In this document: one piece after another, positions 1 to 8,150 of the stretch | Numbering within the stretch: the first letter of the stretch is position 1 | How the letters are laid out: each line of letters begins with the position of its first letter | Source of the DNA: an uncultured Burkholderiales bacterium | GTDB taxonomy: Bacteria > Pseudomonadota > Gammaproteobacteria > Burkholderiales > Burkholderiaceae_C | DNA: 42,869 nt | Direction: 5' to 3' | NCBI GenBank assembly: GCA_903880855.1 | Contig: CAIRQX010000068.1 | Coordinates: forward strand, 1-42,869 | Translations under genes and position numbers: made by a program | The notes under the pieces: generated by a model | What the model saw: only the letters and a program-made list of their open reading frames with translations | Databases searched by the model: none | What the model was told of the DNA's origin: nothing

Positions 1-1
1 G

Positions 2-157
2 CTCTCTTCAACAGACAGAGGGATGCCACCTCTTCAAGTCGAAGCCACCGCATTTGCATGGCTAGCCCGTCAAACCGTACTTGGTCTTACAGGCAACGCA
101 CCAAAAGTAACGGGCGCCAAAGGCGCCCGCATACTGGGTGGAATTTATCCAGCGTAA
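2..157 (+). CDS. anmK: Anhydro-N-acetylmuramic acid kinase, C-terminal fragment
   Basis: This is the last 51 codons of a gene that begins left of the window; the stop TAA is at 155-157. The translated end contains STDRGMPP, then VEATAFAWLARQ, then VTGAKGARILGGIYPA. This matches the C terminus of AnmK, where E. coli has EAMAFAWLA and a similar VTGA...LGAIFPA ending. AnmK phosphorylates and opens 1,6-anhydro-N-acetylmuramic acid during cell-wall recycling. The ATP-binding and catalytic parts are outside the window. The gene converges on erpA with 31 bp between them. The reading frame is intact to the stop. Identification rests on the C-terminal signature alone but is specific. Confidence 0.85.
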   Translation, partial: LSSTDRGMPPLQVEATAFAWLARQTVLGLTGNAPKVTGAKGARILGGIYPA

Positions 158-188
158 GTGAATTTTTCCGGCTTAAAGCAGACTTTGC

Positions 189-554
189 TTAGACCGAGAA
201 AGAAGAGCCACAGCCACAGGTAGTCGTGGCATTGGGGTTCTTGATCACAAACTGAGCACCCTGCAAATCTTCTTTGTAATCGATCTCAGCGCCAAGCAAA
301 TACTGGTAGCTCATCGAATCGATCAACAAAGACACGCCCGCTTTAGACATAGTGGTGTCGTCTTCGTTCACGATTTCGTCAAACGTAAAGCCGTAAGAAA
401 AACCTGAGCAACCGCCACCTTGCACAAAAACGCGTAATTTCAAATCTGGGTTGCCTTCTTCGGCTATCAAATCCGCCACCTTGGCCGCAGCACTATCGGT
501 AAACACGATAGGTTCAGGCATCTCAGTCTGGATGTTTTCAGCAACAGCACTCAT
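189..554 (-). CDS. erpA: Iron-sulfur cluster insertion protein ErpA
   Basis: This 121-residue A-type Fe-S carrier delivers [2Fe-2S] or [4Fe-4S] clusters to apo-enzymes in the cytoplasm. The three cluster-binding cysteines are visible: C49 in GGGCSGF, and C113 and C115 in TTCGCGSS near the C terminus, giving the family spacing C-x63-CGC. The ATG at 554 was chosen because a GGAG ribosome-binding site lies about 8 bases upstream. A TTG six codons earlier would place that site inside the gene. The gene follows rpsI on the same strand but is separated by a terminator and has its own -10 element, so it is probably transcribed alone. ErpA is favoured over IscA because of the full-length N-terminal part and the lack of isc neighbours. 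Confidence 0.93.
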   Translation of the reverse strand: MSAVAENIQTEMPEPIVFTDSAAAKVADLIAEEGNPDLKLRVFVQGGGCSGFSYGFTFDEIVNEDDTTMSKAGVSLLIDSMSYQYLLGAEIDYKEDLQGAQFVIKNPNATTTCGCGSSFSV

Positions 555-579
555 AAAGTTCTCCAAAAGCAATATTTAA

Positions 580-608
580 AGTATAGCGGTTTAGTCGGGA
601 ATTGCCCA
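580..608 (-). promoter_or_regulatory. Predicted sigma-70 promoter of erpA
   Basis: On the minus strand a -10 element TATACT (580-585) lies 17 bp from TGGGCA (603-608), which matches the -35 consensus at four of six positions. It sits between the rpsI terminator and the erpA ribosome-binding site. This is inferred from sequence only. Confidence 0.5.
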
Positions 609-637
609 GCAGTAACGCGACACCCATTGTGGGCATT

Positions 638-671
638 AAAAAAAGCCGCAAAGGCGAACCCTGCGGCTTTT
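638..671 (-). terminator. Rho-independent terminator of rplM-rpsI
   Basis: On the minus strand AAAAGCCGCA (662-671 complement) pairs with TGCGGCTTTT over an 11-nt loop. The stem is 10 bp and is followed by a run of seven T residues. It lies 18 bp after the rpsI stop codon. Confidence 0.9.
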
Positions 672-689
672 GGGCAAAACAGAAAACGA

Positions 690-1082
690 TTAACGCTTGC
701 TGAACTGCTTGCGGCGACGAGCTGAATGCAAGCCGACCTTCTTACGTTCCACTTCACGTGCATCGCGGGTCACGAAACCTGCGGCAGACAAGACGGGCTT
801 CAGCGTTGCGTCATAGTCGATCAAAGCGCGGGTGATACCGTGGCGCACTGCGCCTGCTTGGCCAGACTCACCACCGCCGTGCACATTGACTTGGATGTCA
901 AAAGCTTCGCCGTTGTTGGTTAGCATCAGAGGTTGCTTAGAAATCATGATCGAGGTTTGACGGCCGAAATACTCGGCGATGTCTTTGCCATTGATCTTGA
1001 TTTGGCCCGTGCCTTTTTTCATGAAGACGCGGGCAACGCTTGATTTGCGACGGCCAGTGCCGTTATTCCATTCACCGATCAT
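690..1082 (-). CDS. rpsI: 30S ribosomal protein S9
   Basis: This 130-residue protein of the small ribosomal subunit has a C-terminal tail that reaches the peptidyl-tRNA in the P site. The N-terminal [13 protein letters not shown] block, the central [19 protein letters not shown] block and the terminal RRRKQFSKR tail are all diagnostic of S9. The length equals the E. coli protein. The start ATG overlaps the rplM stop in an ATGA arrangement (1079-1082), so translation is probably coupled. It is the second gene of the conserved rplM-rpsI operon and ends at a clear terminator. Confidence 0.98.
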   Translation of the reverse strand: MIGEWNNGTGRRKSSVARVFMKKGTGQIKINGKDIAEYFGRQTSIMISKQPLMLTNNGEAFDIQVNVHGGGESGQAGAVRHGITRALIDYDATLKPVLSAAGFVTRDAREVERKKVGLHSARRRKQFSKR

Positions 1083-1534
1083 TTTGCGCTCCTAGGTGCC
1101 AAGGCGGGGATATCCAACACCTTAGGTTGCTGGGCGGTATGGGGGTGCTCTGCACCACCATAGACTTTGAGTTTTTTGATCATGGCGTAGCCAAGTGGGC
1201 CCTTAGGCAACATACCTTTGACGGCTTTTTCAAGCGCGCGGCCAGGATGCTTGGCTTGCATGTCACGGAAATTGGTAGAAGAAATACCGCCTGGAAAGCC
1301 CGAGTGGCTGTAGTAAATCTTATCCAAAGGCTTAGCGCCAGTGACTTTGATTTTGGAGGCGTTGATGATGACGATGAAGTCACCGGTATCGACGTGAGGC
1401 GTATAAATGGCCTTGTGTTTGCCGCGTAAACGGAGAGCAACTTCGCTGGCTACTCGTCCGAGCACCTTATCGGTGGCGTCAATCACAAACCACTCATGCA
1501 CCACGTCAGCGGGTTTTGCGCTGAAAGTAGACAT
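1079..1534 (-). CDS. rplM: 50S ribosomal protein L13
   Basis: This large-subunit protein is 151 residues with the chosen start. Diagnostic blocks are the opening [38 protein letters not shown], and the late [11 protein letters not shown] and LKVYGG segments. The C terminus runs about ten residues beyond the usual end near AQQPKVLDI. The ATG at 1534 ([10 protein letters not shown]) is preceded by AGGAAA about 6 bases upstream; an in-frame start 14 codons earlier is not supported. It leads the rplM-rpsI operon behind a strong promoter and a leader of about 140 nt. In E. coli, L13 represses this operon by binding its own leader, and the structured leader here suggests a similar scheme. Confidence 0.97.
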   Translation of the reverse strand: MSTFSAKPADVVHEWFVIDATDKVLGRVASEVALRLRGKHKAIYTPHVDTGDFIVIINASKIKVTGAKPLDKIYYSHSGFPGGISSTNFRDMQAKHPGRALEKAVKGMLPKGPLGYAMIKKLKVYGGAEHPHTAQQPKVLDIPALAPRSAK

Positions 1535-1607
1535 TGAGTTTCCTAATGAAGGTGGGTTTGTTGGTTTCTTTTCCACGGTCGGCGTTCTTCTGATGAGAAC
1601 CTCTTAG

Positions 1608-1640
1608 GTGGCTTCACTGCCACAAACTAGATTTGTGGCA
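1608..1640 (-). promoter_or_regulatory. Structured rplM leader with alternative hairpins
   Basis: TGCCACAAA (1618-1626) and TTTGTGGCA (1632-1640) form a perfect 9-bp stem with a 5-nt loop. In the leader RNA the GUGGC of this stem could instead pair with the next GCCAC (complement of 1608-1612) across AGUGAA. The two hairpins are mutually exclusive. The element lies between the predicted transcription start near 1674 and the rplM start codon, so a role in L13 autoregulation is plausible but not shown. Confidence 0.55.
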
Positions 1641-1680
1641 ACCCCTGCCGCGGAAACCTGATTGCGCTGCATAGCCTTCC

Positions 1681-1710
1681 ATTATAAGCAATTTCAAGCA
1701 CTTAGTGCAA
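1681..1710 (-). promoter_or_regulatory. Predicted sigma-70 promoter of rplM-rpsI
   Basis: The minus strand has a perfect -10 TATAAT (1681-1686) and a -35-like TTGCAC (1705-1710) separated by 18 bp. Transcription would start near 1674 and give a leader of about 140 nt. The promoter lies in the divergent spacer shared with rlmJ. Confidence 0.7.
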
Positions 1711-1751
1711 TTGTTTCATGCTCGGCACATCTAAGGGGGTATATTGCCCGC

Positions 1752-2639
1752 ATGTTCAGTTACCGCCACGCCTTTCACGCCGGCAATCATGCCGATGTGC
1801 TCAAACACACCACCCTGATCGCCGTTTTGCGCTATTTGATGCAAAAAGAGGCGTCTATTCAGTATGTAGACACCCATGCGGGTGCAGGACTCTACCGCCT
1901 AGACGGCGACTACGCTGAAAAAAGTGGAGAGGCTTCTGAGGGCATACTGAAAGTCATCCAAGCGAAGCAGGCACTTACCTCCCCCATCGTTTTGGACTAT
2001 TTGGAGATGGTGAACAGCTTCAACAGCACAGACAAAACCCGCGTCTACCCAGGCTCGCCCTTCATCATCCACCAACTGTTACGCCATGACAGCCGTGACC
2101 GTTTGAAACTCTACGAACTCCATCCCACCGACCACAAAGCCTTGGTCGGCAACGTGGCGCAACTCGAAGCGGGGCGCGCCATACAAATTAAAAGCGAAGA
2201 CGGCTTTGAAGCGCTCAAGGCTTTGCTTCCACCGCCCTTGTCGAGCAGCGGCTCGCGCCGCGCTTGTGTGCTGATGGATCCCAGTTACGAGCTGAAGTCC
2301 GATTACGCCCGCGTCCTCGACAGCGTGCAAGACAGCCTGAAACGCTTTGCGACCGGCACTTACCTGGTTTGGTATCCCGTCATCCCACGCACCGAAGCCC
2401 ACGATTTGCCACGCAAACTCAAATTGCTTTGCCAACCGATCAAAAAGCCTTGGCTCAATGCCACTTTTGCCATCGGCCGCGCAACCGAAGGTGATGACAA
2501 CGGCTTAAGCGCCAGCGGCATGTTAGTGGTCAATCCGCCACACACTTTGAAGGGCCAATTGCAAGCCGCCCTGCCCGAGTTAGAACAAATTTTGGGACGC
2601 GGACCCGGCCAAGGCTTTCTCGTGGAGTCTGGCGGTTAA
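1752..2639 (+). CDS. rlmJ: 23S rRNA (adenine(2030)-N6)-methyltransferase RlmJ
   Basis: This 295-residue SAM-dependent enzyme methylates A2030 of 23S rRNA. The opening MFSYRHAFHAGNHADVLKH matches the E. coli RlmJ N terminus closely, which fixes the start at the ATG at 1752 even though the frame is open 30 codons further upstream. A purine-rich AAGGGGG lies about 13 bases before this ATG. The SAM-binding motif is DTHAGAGLY. The catalytic N6-adenine methylase motif reads MDPSYE, where E. coli has DPPY, so the second proline is serine. The gene is divergent from rplM and ends five bases before the phenylacetate operator. The two are probably separate units. Confidence 0.93.
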   Translation: MFSYRHAFHAGNHADVLKHTTLIAVLRYLMQKEASIQYVDTHAGAGLYRLDGDYAEKSGEASEGILKVIQAKQALTSPIVLDYLEMVNSFNSTDKTRVYPGSPFIIHQLLRHDSRDRLKLYELHPTDHKALVGNVAQLEAGRAIQIKSEDGFEALKALLPPPLSSSGSRRACVLMDPSYELKSDYARVLDSVQDSLKRFATGTYLVWYPVIPRTEAHDLPRKLKLLCQPIKKPWLNATFAIGRATEGDDNGLSASGMLVVNPPHTLKGQLQAALPELEQILGRGPGQGFLVESGG

Positions 2640-2644
2640 ATTTC

Positions 2645-2675
2645 CCGACCGATTGGTCGGTTAATTATTTATACT
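2645..2675 (+). promoter_or_regulatory. Promoter and inverted-repeat operator of the paa operon
   Basis: CCGACC-GATT-GGTCGG (2645-2660) is a perfect 6-bp inverted repeat with a 4-bp centre, flanked on both sides by AATT. It lies 9 bp upstream of a -10-like TATACT (2670-2675), so it covers the -35 and spacer region. No convincing -35 hexamer is present. Betaproteobacterial paa genes are often controlled by the TetR-type repressor PaaR, and this is a plausible site for it. The regulator itself is not in the window. Confidence 0.6.
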
Positions 2676-2712
2676 CTGCTCTGGCGCATTTTTAGCGCGT
2701 AGGAGTGGATCC

Positions 2713-3738
2713 ATGTACACCCAATCATTCAGCGTTCCCGATGGGGACGCACCCGCCGCCGCAGTCAAGCTCGTCAGCGGCGCAACCAATAACGCAACGC
2801 AAGCCTTGCAAGACGCGTTCGATGCGCGCATCGACGCGGATGGCCGCATCGAACCGCAAGACTGGATGCCCGACGCCTACCGCAAAACGTTGGTGCGTCA
2901 AATCAGCCAGCACGCGCACAGCGAAATCGTGGGCATGCTGCCCGAAGGCAACTGGATCAGCCGCGCGCCATCACTCAAACGCAAAGCAATTTTGATGGCC
3001 AAGGTGCAAGACGAAGCGGGCCATGGCCTTTACCTTTACAGCGCGGCAGAAACTTTGGGCACCAGCCGCGACCAAATGCTCGATGCGCTGCACACCGGTC
3101 GCGCCAAATACAGCTCGATCTTCAACTACCCCACTTTGACCTGGGCCGATGTCGGCGTGATCGGATGGTTGGTCGATGGCGCCGCCATCATGAACCAAAT
3201 CCCTTTATGTCGTTGTTCCTATGGCCCGTATGCACGCGCCATGGTGCGTGTGTGCAAAGAAGAAAGCTTCCACCAACGCCAAGGGTATGAAGCACTGTTG
3301 GTCATGATGACTGGCACGCAAGAACAAAAAAACATGGTGCAAGACGCCGTTAACCGTTGGTGGTGGAAGTGTCTCGCCATGTTTGGTCCGCCAGACGCAG
3401 ACAGTCCTAACAGCGCGCAAGGTATGCGCTGGGGTATCAAACGCATCAGTAATGACGACCTACGCCAAAAATTTGTCGATGCCACCGTGCCACAAGCCAA
3501 AGTATTGGGAGTGACTCTGCCTGACCCCGATTTGAAATGGAATGAAGAGCGCCAACACCACGATTACGGCGCGATTGATTGGGACGAATTTTGGGCCACC
3601 GTCAACGGCAACGGGCCTTGCAACAAAGAGCGATTGAGCACCCGTGTCAAAGCATGGAACGAAGGTGCTTGGGTCCGCGAAGCCGCGTTGGCACATGCAC
3701 GTAAACAGCAAGCCAAGCAGATGAAGGAAGCAGCATGA
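2713..3738 (+). CDS. paaA: Phenylacetyl-CoA 1,2-epoxidase catalytic subunit PaaA
   Basis: This 341-residue protein is the diiron catalytic subunit of the PaaABCE multicomponent monooxygenase. The complex converts phenylacetyl-CoA to the ring-1,2-epoxide in aerobic phenylacetate degradation. Diagnostic segments are [16 protein letters not shown] (46-60), [11 protein letters not shown] from E71, [13 protein letters not shown] with the iron-binding ExxH (E101, H104), and [13 protein letters not shown] with a second ExxH near residues 184-187. The protein is about 30 residues longer than E. coli PaaA, mainly at the N terminus. AGGAG lies 7 bases before the ATG, supporting this start. It is first in paaABCDE and overlaps paaB by ATGA. 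Confidence 0.97.
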   Translation: MYTQSFSVPDGDAPAAAVKLVSGATNNATQALQDAFDARIDADGRIEPQDWMPDAYRKTLVRQISQHAHSEIVGMLPEGNWISRAPSLKRKAILMAKVQDEAGHGLYLYSAAETLGTSRDQMLDALHTGRAKYSSIFNYPTLTWADVGVIGWLVDGAAIMNQIPLCRCSYGPYARAMVRVCKEESFHQRQGYEALLVMMTGTQEQKNMVQDAVNRWWWKCLAMFGPPDADSPNSAQGMRWGIKRISNDDLRQKFVDATVPQAKVLGVTLPDPDLKWNEERQHHDYGAIDWDEFWATVNGNGPCNKERLSTRVKAWNEGAWVREAALAHARKQQAKQMKEAA

Positions 3739-4049
3739 GTACCACCCCAGCAGCACCTAAAAAAGCTTTGAGCGAATGGCCTCTGTGGGAAGTATTTGTA
3801 CGCAGCAAGCAAGGTTTGGAACACAAACACTGCGGCAGTTTGCACGCCAGCGATGCGCAACACGCTTTACAAATGGCACGCGATGTCTACACCCGTCGCC
3901 AAGAAGGCGTGAGCATTTGGGTCGTGCCTTCCAACACCATCACGGCTAGCGCACCTGACGACAAAGCCGAATTGTTTGATCCAGCAGCCGACAAAATTTA
4001 TCGCCATCCCACCTTCTACAACATTCCAGATGAAGTGGGACACATGTAA
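3735..4049 (+). CDS. paaB: Phenylacetyl-CoA epoxidase subunit PaaB
   Basis: This 104-residue small subunit is thought to bridge PaaA-PaaC heterodimers in the epoxidase. The family pattern is clear: [24 protein letters not shown] near the N terminus, then [20 protein letters not shown], and the ending [19 protein letters not shown]. The length is close to the usual 95 residues. The ATG overlaps the paaA stop codon by four bases, and its own TAA shares one base with the paaC start (TAATG). The three subunits are therefore probably made by coupled translation. Confidence 0.95.
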   Translation: MSTTPAAPKKALSEWPLWEVFVRSKQGLEHKHCGSLHASDAQHALQMARDVYTRRQEGVSIWVVPSNTITASAPDDKAELFDPAADKIYRHPTFYNIPDEVGHM

Positions 4050-4852
4050 TGGCTGCGTCCTCACACGCTGACACAGCGCACATCGACTATTTGTTGCATT
4101 TAGCGGATAACGCTGTCGTATTGGGACAACGCAATGGCGAATGGTGCGGCCACGGACCCGTGCTCGAAGAAGACATTGCCATGACCAATATGAGTTTGGA
4201 CTTGATTGGCCAAGCGCGCATGCTCTACCAACACGCTGCGACCCTCATAGGCGATGGCGCCACCGAAGACAGCCTGGCTTACTTTCGTGATGCGCATGTG
4301 TTTCGTAACTACACCATGCTCGAGTTGCCGCAACATGGCGCATTGGTTGGGTATGCCATTGACAACCGAGATTACGCCGTCACCATCGTGCGTAACTTTC
4401 TCTACAGCAGTTTGATGTTGCTGGTGTGGGAGCGTCTACAAAGTTCTAGCGACACACAACTCGCAGCGATTGCGGCTAAGTCGCTCAAAGAAGTGCGCTA
4501 CCACGTGCGCCATGCGGGTGATTGGTTGGTGCGGTTTGGCGATGGCACTTCAGAGTCGCATGAAAAGGCCCAAGCTGCGCTGGACCATTTGATGCCTTAC
4601 ACACAAGAGTTTTGGAGTGCAAGTGATTTTGAAAGTAGCGTTGCGGCCAACGGAGTAGGCGTTGATATCACCAGCCTTCGTAATGCATGGGAAATGCAAT
4701 TGCAAGACACACTTAGCGAAGCCACTTTACAAATTCCAACTGCAGGCGGTTTTATCACTACCGGAAAACAGCAAGTGCATTCAGAACATTTGACGTTCTT
4801 GTTAGAAGAGATGCAAAGCTTGGCACGCAGACATCCAGAAGGTGTTTGGTGA
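4049..4852 (+). CDS. paaC: Phenylacetyl-CoA epoxidase structural subunit PaaC
   Basis: This 267-residue ferritin-like helical protein pairs with PaaA and stabilises the oxygenase. Recognisable segments are YLLHLADNAVVLGQRNGEW (15-33), LEEDIAMTNMSLDLIGQAR, and SLKEVRYHVRHAGDWLVRFGDGT, as in other PaaC proteins. In E. coli, PaaC has the fold of a diiron protein but is not the active-site subunit. The ATG follows directly from the paaB stop. The TGA at 4850-4852 overlaps the likely GTG start of paaD. Confidence 0.95.
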   Translation: MAASSHADTAHIDYLLHLADNAVVLGQRNGEWCGHGPVLEEDIAMTNMSLDLIGQARMLYQHAATLIGDGATEDSLAYFRDAHVFRNYTMLELPQHGALVGYAIDNRDYAVTIVRNFLYSSLMLLVWERLQSSSDTQLAAIAAKSLKEVRYHVRHAGDWLVRFGDGTSESHEKAQAALDHLMPYTQEFWSASDFESSVAANGVGVDITSLRNAWEMQLQDTLSEATLQIPTAGGFITTGKQQVHSEHLTFLLEEMQSLARRHPEGVW

Positions 4853-5445
4853 GCGGATTGACCACCATTTCGCGCACACCTAGAGCTACAGCGCAAGCAG
4901 ATGGTGCGGGTGCGAGCGAGACCTTGTCGGAAATTTGGCGAGCCTTAGAAACGCTGACCGACCCAGAAATTCCTGTCGTGAGTTTGCGCGAAATGGGTAT
5001 CTTGCGCGATGTGCGTGGTGACGCATCACAAGGGTATGAAGTTGTCATCACCCCCACCTACAGTGGCTGCCCTGCCATGGAGCAAATCCATGACGACGTG
5101 CTTACAACTATGCGACAACTGGGACACAAAGCTAGCGTGGTGACACAACTGGCCCCTGCATGGACCACCGATTGGATGACTACAGAGGCACATGAAAAAC
5201 TGCGCGCCTATGGCATTGCACCTCCCTTGGCTTGTGCAACATCCGCGGCCCACGCAAATGCATCCGAGTCAAAGACCCATGTGCTCACATTCGCCAAACG
5301 CACTGCGGCCAATCAAAATATTGCATGCCCCCAATGCACATCAAACAACACCACCGAGATTTCACACTTCGGGTCTACCGCTTGTAAGGCACTCTACAAA
5401 TGTCTGACGTGTCTTGAAACGTTTGACTATTTCAAACCCTATTGA
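4849..5445 (+). CDS. paaD: Phenylacetate degradation protein PaaD (MIP18/SufT-like)
   Basis: This 198-residue protein is needed for an active epoxidase and probably helps mature its metal centres. The N-terminal half is a MIP18/SufT-type domain with ALETLTDPEIPVVSLREMGI and the TPTYSGCPAMEQI motif carrying a conserved cysteine. The C terminus holds a CxxC pair (CPQC) and a second one (CLTC), as in PaaD zinc-ribbon tails. The GTG at 4849 is preferred because it overlaps the paaC stop as GTGA. A TTG one codon earlier is also possible. It is followed after 13 bp by paaE. Confidence 0.92.
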   Translation: MSGLTTISRTPRATAQADGAGASETLSEIWRALETLTDPEIPVVSLREMGILRDVRGDASQGYEVVITPTYSGCPAMEQIHDDVLTTMRQLGHKASVVTQLAPAWTTDWMTTEAHEKLRAYGIAPPLACATSAAHANASESKTHVLTFAKRTAANQNIACPQCTSNNTTEISHFGSTACKALYKCLTCLETFDYFKPY

Positions 5446-5458
5446 TTGAATTGACACG

Positions 5459-6571
5459 ATGTCTGCTGCCACCCAATTCCATGCTTTGCCTGTTGCGCGC
5501 GTAGATGCTGAAGCGGGTGGCGCCATTGCCGTCACCTTTGCCGTGCCGGTTAACTTGCGCACAGTCTTCGCCTTCACGCCTGGGCAGTTCTTAACCCTGC
5601 GCGCGACGATCGATGGACAGGATGTTCGACGCAGTTATTCCATTTGCTCCTCTTTGCACCAGTGGCGCACAGAAGGCATAGTGCAAGTAGGCATTCGTCC
5701 TGTGGAAGGTGGCGTGTTCTCTAATTGGGCAGTGCAACATTTGCATGCAGGCGACAGTTTGCAAGTTATGCCACCACAGGGACGTTTTTGTGTGCAACGT
5801 CCTCGAGCTTTGCACCGCGTGGGTTTTGCGTCGGGGTCAGGCATCACACCGATTCTGTCGATCATGGCGAGCACTTTGCAAGACCAACCTGAATCTAAAT
5901 TCACCTTGGTCTATGGCAATCGCCGCATGGACAGTGTGATGTTCAACGAAGCACTGCAAGACCTGAAAGATACGTACCCTGACCGCTTAACGCTGATCCA
6001 TATTCTTTCTCGTCAAGCTCAAGAGGTGCCGTTGCTTGAAGGCCGTATCGATGAAGAAAAAGTCAACGCCATCATGCAAACTTTGTTGCCAGTCAAAAGT
6101 ATGGATGAAGTTTTTATTTGCGGACCTGAAGGCATGATTGAAGCTACTGAAAAAGCTTTACTCGAGGCTGGTGCACGCAAAGAACGGGTCTATGCAGAGC
6201 GCTTTGTATCGCAAGCTACCGGCGAACCAAAAGCCTCTCGCAGCATTGGCCAACAAACAGATGCATCCGCCAAAAAAGCAAAAGCCCAGCCTGCCATTGC
6301 CTTAACCGTGCAACTAGACGGCAAGTCTTACGACATGGACATTGCGTCTGACGACCTATTATTGGATACCGCACTAAACCACGGGCTCGATTTGCCTTAT
6401 TCGTGCAAAGGGGGCGTGTGCTGCACATGCCGCGCCAAAGTGATGGAAGGACAAGTAGAAATGGCCAAAAACTTCACGCTCAGCGATGAAGAAATTGCAC
6501 AAGGCTTTGTGCTGTCGTGCCAAGCACGCGCCAAAACTTCGCGCGTCGTGATCAGCTTTGATGAACGCTGA
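5459..6571 (+). CDS. paaE: Phenylacetyl-CoA epoxidase reductase PaaE
   Basis: This 370-residue reductase passes electrons from NADPH through FAD and a [2Fe-2S] cluster to the diiron oxygenase. The FAD domain has RRSYS at 57-61. The nucleotide domain has GSGITPILSIM and the later CGPEGM. The C-terminal plant-type ferredoxin domain has SCKGGVCCTCRAKV (near 315) and a final cysteine in LSCQARA. There is no strong ribosome-binding site before the ATG. The 3' end overlaps the convergent metF by 20 bp (6552-6571). The later pathway genes (paaG, paaZ, paaJ, paaK) are not in the window. Confidence 0.96.
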   Translation: MSAATQFHALPVARVDAEAGGAIAVTFAVPVNLRTVFAFTPGQFLTLRATIDGQDVRRSYSICSSLHQWRTEGIVQVGIRPVEGGVFSNWAVQHLHAGDSLQVMPPQGRFCVQRPRALHRVGFASGSGITPILSIMASTLQDQPESKFTLVYGNRRMDSVMFNEALQDLKDTYPDRLTLIHILSRQAQEVPLLEGRIDEEKVNAIMQTLLPVKSMDEVFICGPEGMIEATEKALLEAGARKERVYAERFVSQATGEPKASRSIGQQTDASAKKAKAQPAIALTVQLDGKSYDMDIASDDLLLDTALNHGLDLPYSCKGGVCCTCRAKVMEGQVEMAKNFTLSDEEIAQGFVLSCQARAKTSRVVISFDER

Positions 6572-7400
6572 TGCGCTCGACCAGTTGCTTGACTGCTTGC
6601 GCTTGGTTCATGGTGTAGAAATGCAAACTCGGCGCACCGCCGTTGAGCAATTGCTCGCATAGGTCTGCCACCACATCTAAACCAAACGCTTTGATCGATG
6701 CTGTGTCATCACCAAAGGCTTGCAAGCGCAAACGAATCCAACGCGGAATTTCTGCGCCACATGCATCTGAAAAACGCATCAACTGTGTCGAACTGATGAT
6801 GGGCATGATTCCGGGCACCACGGGGATATCTGCACCTAATTTGTAGGCATCGTCGACAAATCGGAAATACGCGTCGCTGTTATAAAAATATTGGGTGATT
6901 GCCGAGTTGGCACCCGCACGCACCTTGGTCACATAGGCTTGCAAATCAGCCTCAGGCGATTTGGCTTGAGGATGCACTTCGGGGTAGCAGCCCACTTCAA
7001 GCTGGAAATAGTCACCCGTTTCTTCACGGATAAACGCCACCAATTCACTCGCATAACGAAATTCACCAAATGTGCCGTGGCCACTAGGCAAATCACCCCG
7101 CAAAGCCACCATACGACGGATACCTGCGGCTTTGAATGCGGCCAGCTGCTCACTCACACTGTCGCGCGTAGCACCGATGCATGAAAAATGCGGTGCGGCA
7201 TCAAAGCCTTCCGACAGAATCGCTTGCACTTGTTGCAAGGTACCGTCTTGGGTCGAACCACCCGCACCATAGGTGACGCTAAAAAACTCTGGCTTCAAAG
7301 CATAGAGTTCATGGCGAACATTGACCAACTTGTCAGCGCCCTCCGGTGTCTTAGGTGGGAAAAATTCAAAACTGATCGGTGTGTGTTTGGCTGTGCTCAC
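6552..7400 (-). CDS. metF: 5,10-methylenetetrahydrofolate reductase
   Basis: This 282-residue FAD enzyme reduces 5,10-methylene-THF to 5-methyl-THF, the methyl donor for methionine synthesis. The opening SFEFFPPKTPEG (10-21) carries the conserved glutamate. Further on, FFSVTYGAGGST, HFSCIGATRD, VALRGDLP and IPVVPGIMPI all fit MetF. The start overlaps the tlyA stop by four bases (7397-7400), making it third in ahcY-tlyA-metF. The operon is probably controlled by the SAH riboswitch at its head. The 3' end overlaps paaE, so the two transcripts can be antisense to each other there. Confidence 0.97.
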   Translation of the reverse strand: MSTAKHTPISFEFFPPKTPEGADKLVNVRHELYALKPEFFSVTYGAGGSTQDGTLQQVQAILSEGFDAAPHFSCIGATRDSVSEQLAAFKAAGIRRMVALRGDLPSGHGTFGEFRYASELVAFIREETGDYFQLEVGCYPEVHPQAKSPEADLQAYVTKVRAGANSAITQYFYNSDAYFRFVDDAYKLGADIPVVPGIMPIISSTQLMRFSDACGAEIPRWIRLRLQAFGDDTASIKAFGLDVVADLCEQLLNGGAPSLHFYTMNQAQAVKQLVERISVHQS

Positions 7401-8149
7401 AGGGCTCTCCTGCCATACATAAAAAATTCTCGGTTGCCGTCGCCTCCAGCAATAGGGCTAGCCAACCATTGGAAGACATCCACGCCAGCTGCTGCACAAC
7501 TGTCGCGCAAACGCTTTTCAACGTCTTGGTATTTAGCGGGGTCTTTGACCAAGCCGCCTTTGCCAATGTCTGCCGGTTGTAACTCGAATTGTGGTTTCAC
7601 TAACAAAAGCAAAAGGCCAGAAGGCATCAACACATTCACGATAGCTGGAATGAGCAAAGTGAGGGATATGAAACTTACATCCGCGACAACCAGATCAAAC
7701 TTGGGCTCCGTCGCAAACAACGCCATAGACAGAGTGCGTGCGTTGCATTTTTCAATACAGCGCACACGCGGGTCTTGTTGCAAATTCGGATGCAGCTGGC
7801 CTTGGCCTACATCGACACCCGTGACATGCGCTGCGCCGTTTTGAAGCAAGACATCGGTAAAACCACCTGTCGATTGCCCTACATCTATGCACCGCAAGCC
7901 CGTCACTTGCAAACCCGTGGCTTGCAAAGCGCCTTCCAGTTTTAAACCACCACGAGACACATAACGTGATTCGGAATCGTCTGCCAACTCCAGCTGGCAA
8001 TCATTTGGCAAGACGTCCCCATTTTTGGAAACGTGTTGCCAAACGCCGCTGTGCGCCTGCCAACGTACACCAGCAGCAATTAGACGTTGCGCTAGTGAGC
8101 GCGAGCTGGCCAGTCCTCGCTCGACGAGCAACTGGTCGGCGCGCGGCAT
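7397..8149 (-). CDS. tlyA: TlyA-family rRNA 2'-O-methyltransferase
   Basis: This 250-residue protein has an N-terminal S4 RNA-binding domain (MPRADQLLVERGLASSRSLAQRLI) and an FtsJ-like SAM methyltransferase domain from about residue 80. Motif I reads CIDVGQSTGGFTD, usually DVGASTGGFTD in this family. The block KFDLVVADVSFISL carries the catalytic aspartate, and LVKPQFE follows. TlyA in mycobacteria methylates 16S and 23S rRNA, and family members are often mislabelled hemolysins. It starts one base after the ahcY stop (TAA-T-ATG) and overlaps metF, so it is firmly inside a SAM-cycle operon. A methyltransferase using SAM and releasing SAH suits that setting. Confidence 0.88.
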   Translation of the reverse strand: MPRADQLLVERGLASSRSLAQRLIAAGVRWQAHSGVWQHVSKNGDVLPNDCQLELADDSESRYVSRGGLKLEGALQATGLQVTGLRCIDVGQSTGGFTDVLLQNGAAHVTGVDVGQGQLHPNLQQDPRVRCIEKCNARTLSMALFATEPKFDLVVADVSFISLTLLIPAIVNVLMPSGLLLLLVKPQFELQPADIGKGGLVKDPAKYQDVEKRLRDSCAAAGVDVFQWLASPIAGGDGNREFFMYGRRAL

Positions 8150-8150
8150 A

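Noticed and set aside
1662-1751. N-terminal extension of RlmJ by 30 codons
   Set aside because: The family N terminus begins exactly at the ATG at 1752, and the extension would overlap the rplM promoter.
7188-7844. Plus-strand open frame of 218 codons opposite metF and tlyA
   Set aside because: Composition is that of an antisense shadow, it spans the junction of two clear genes and has no family resemblance.
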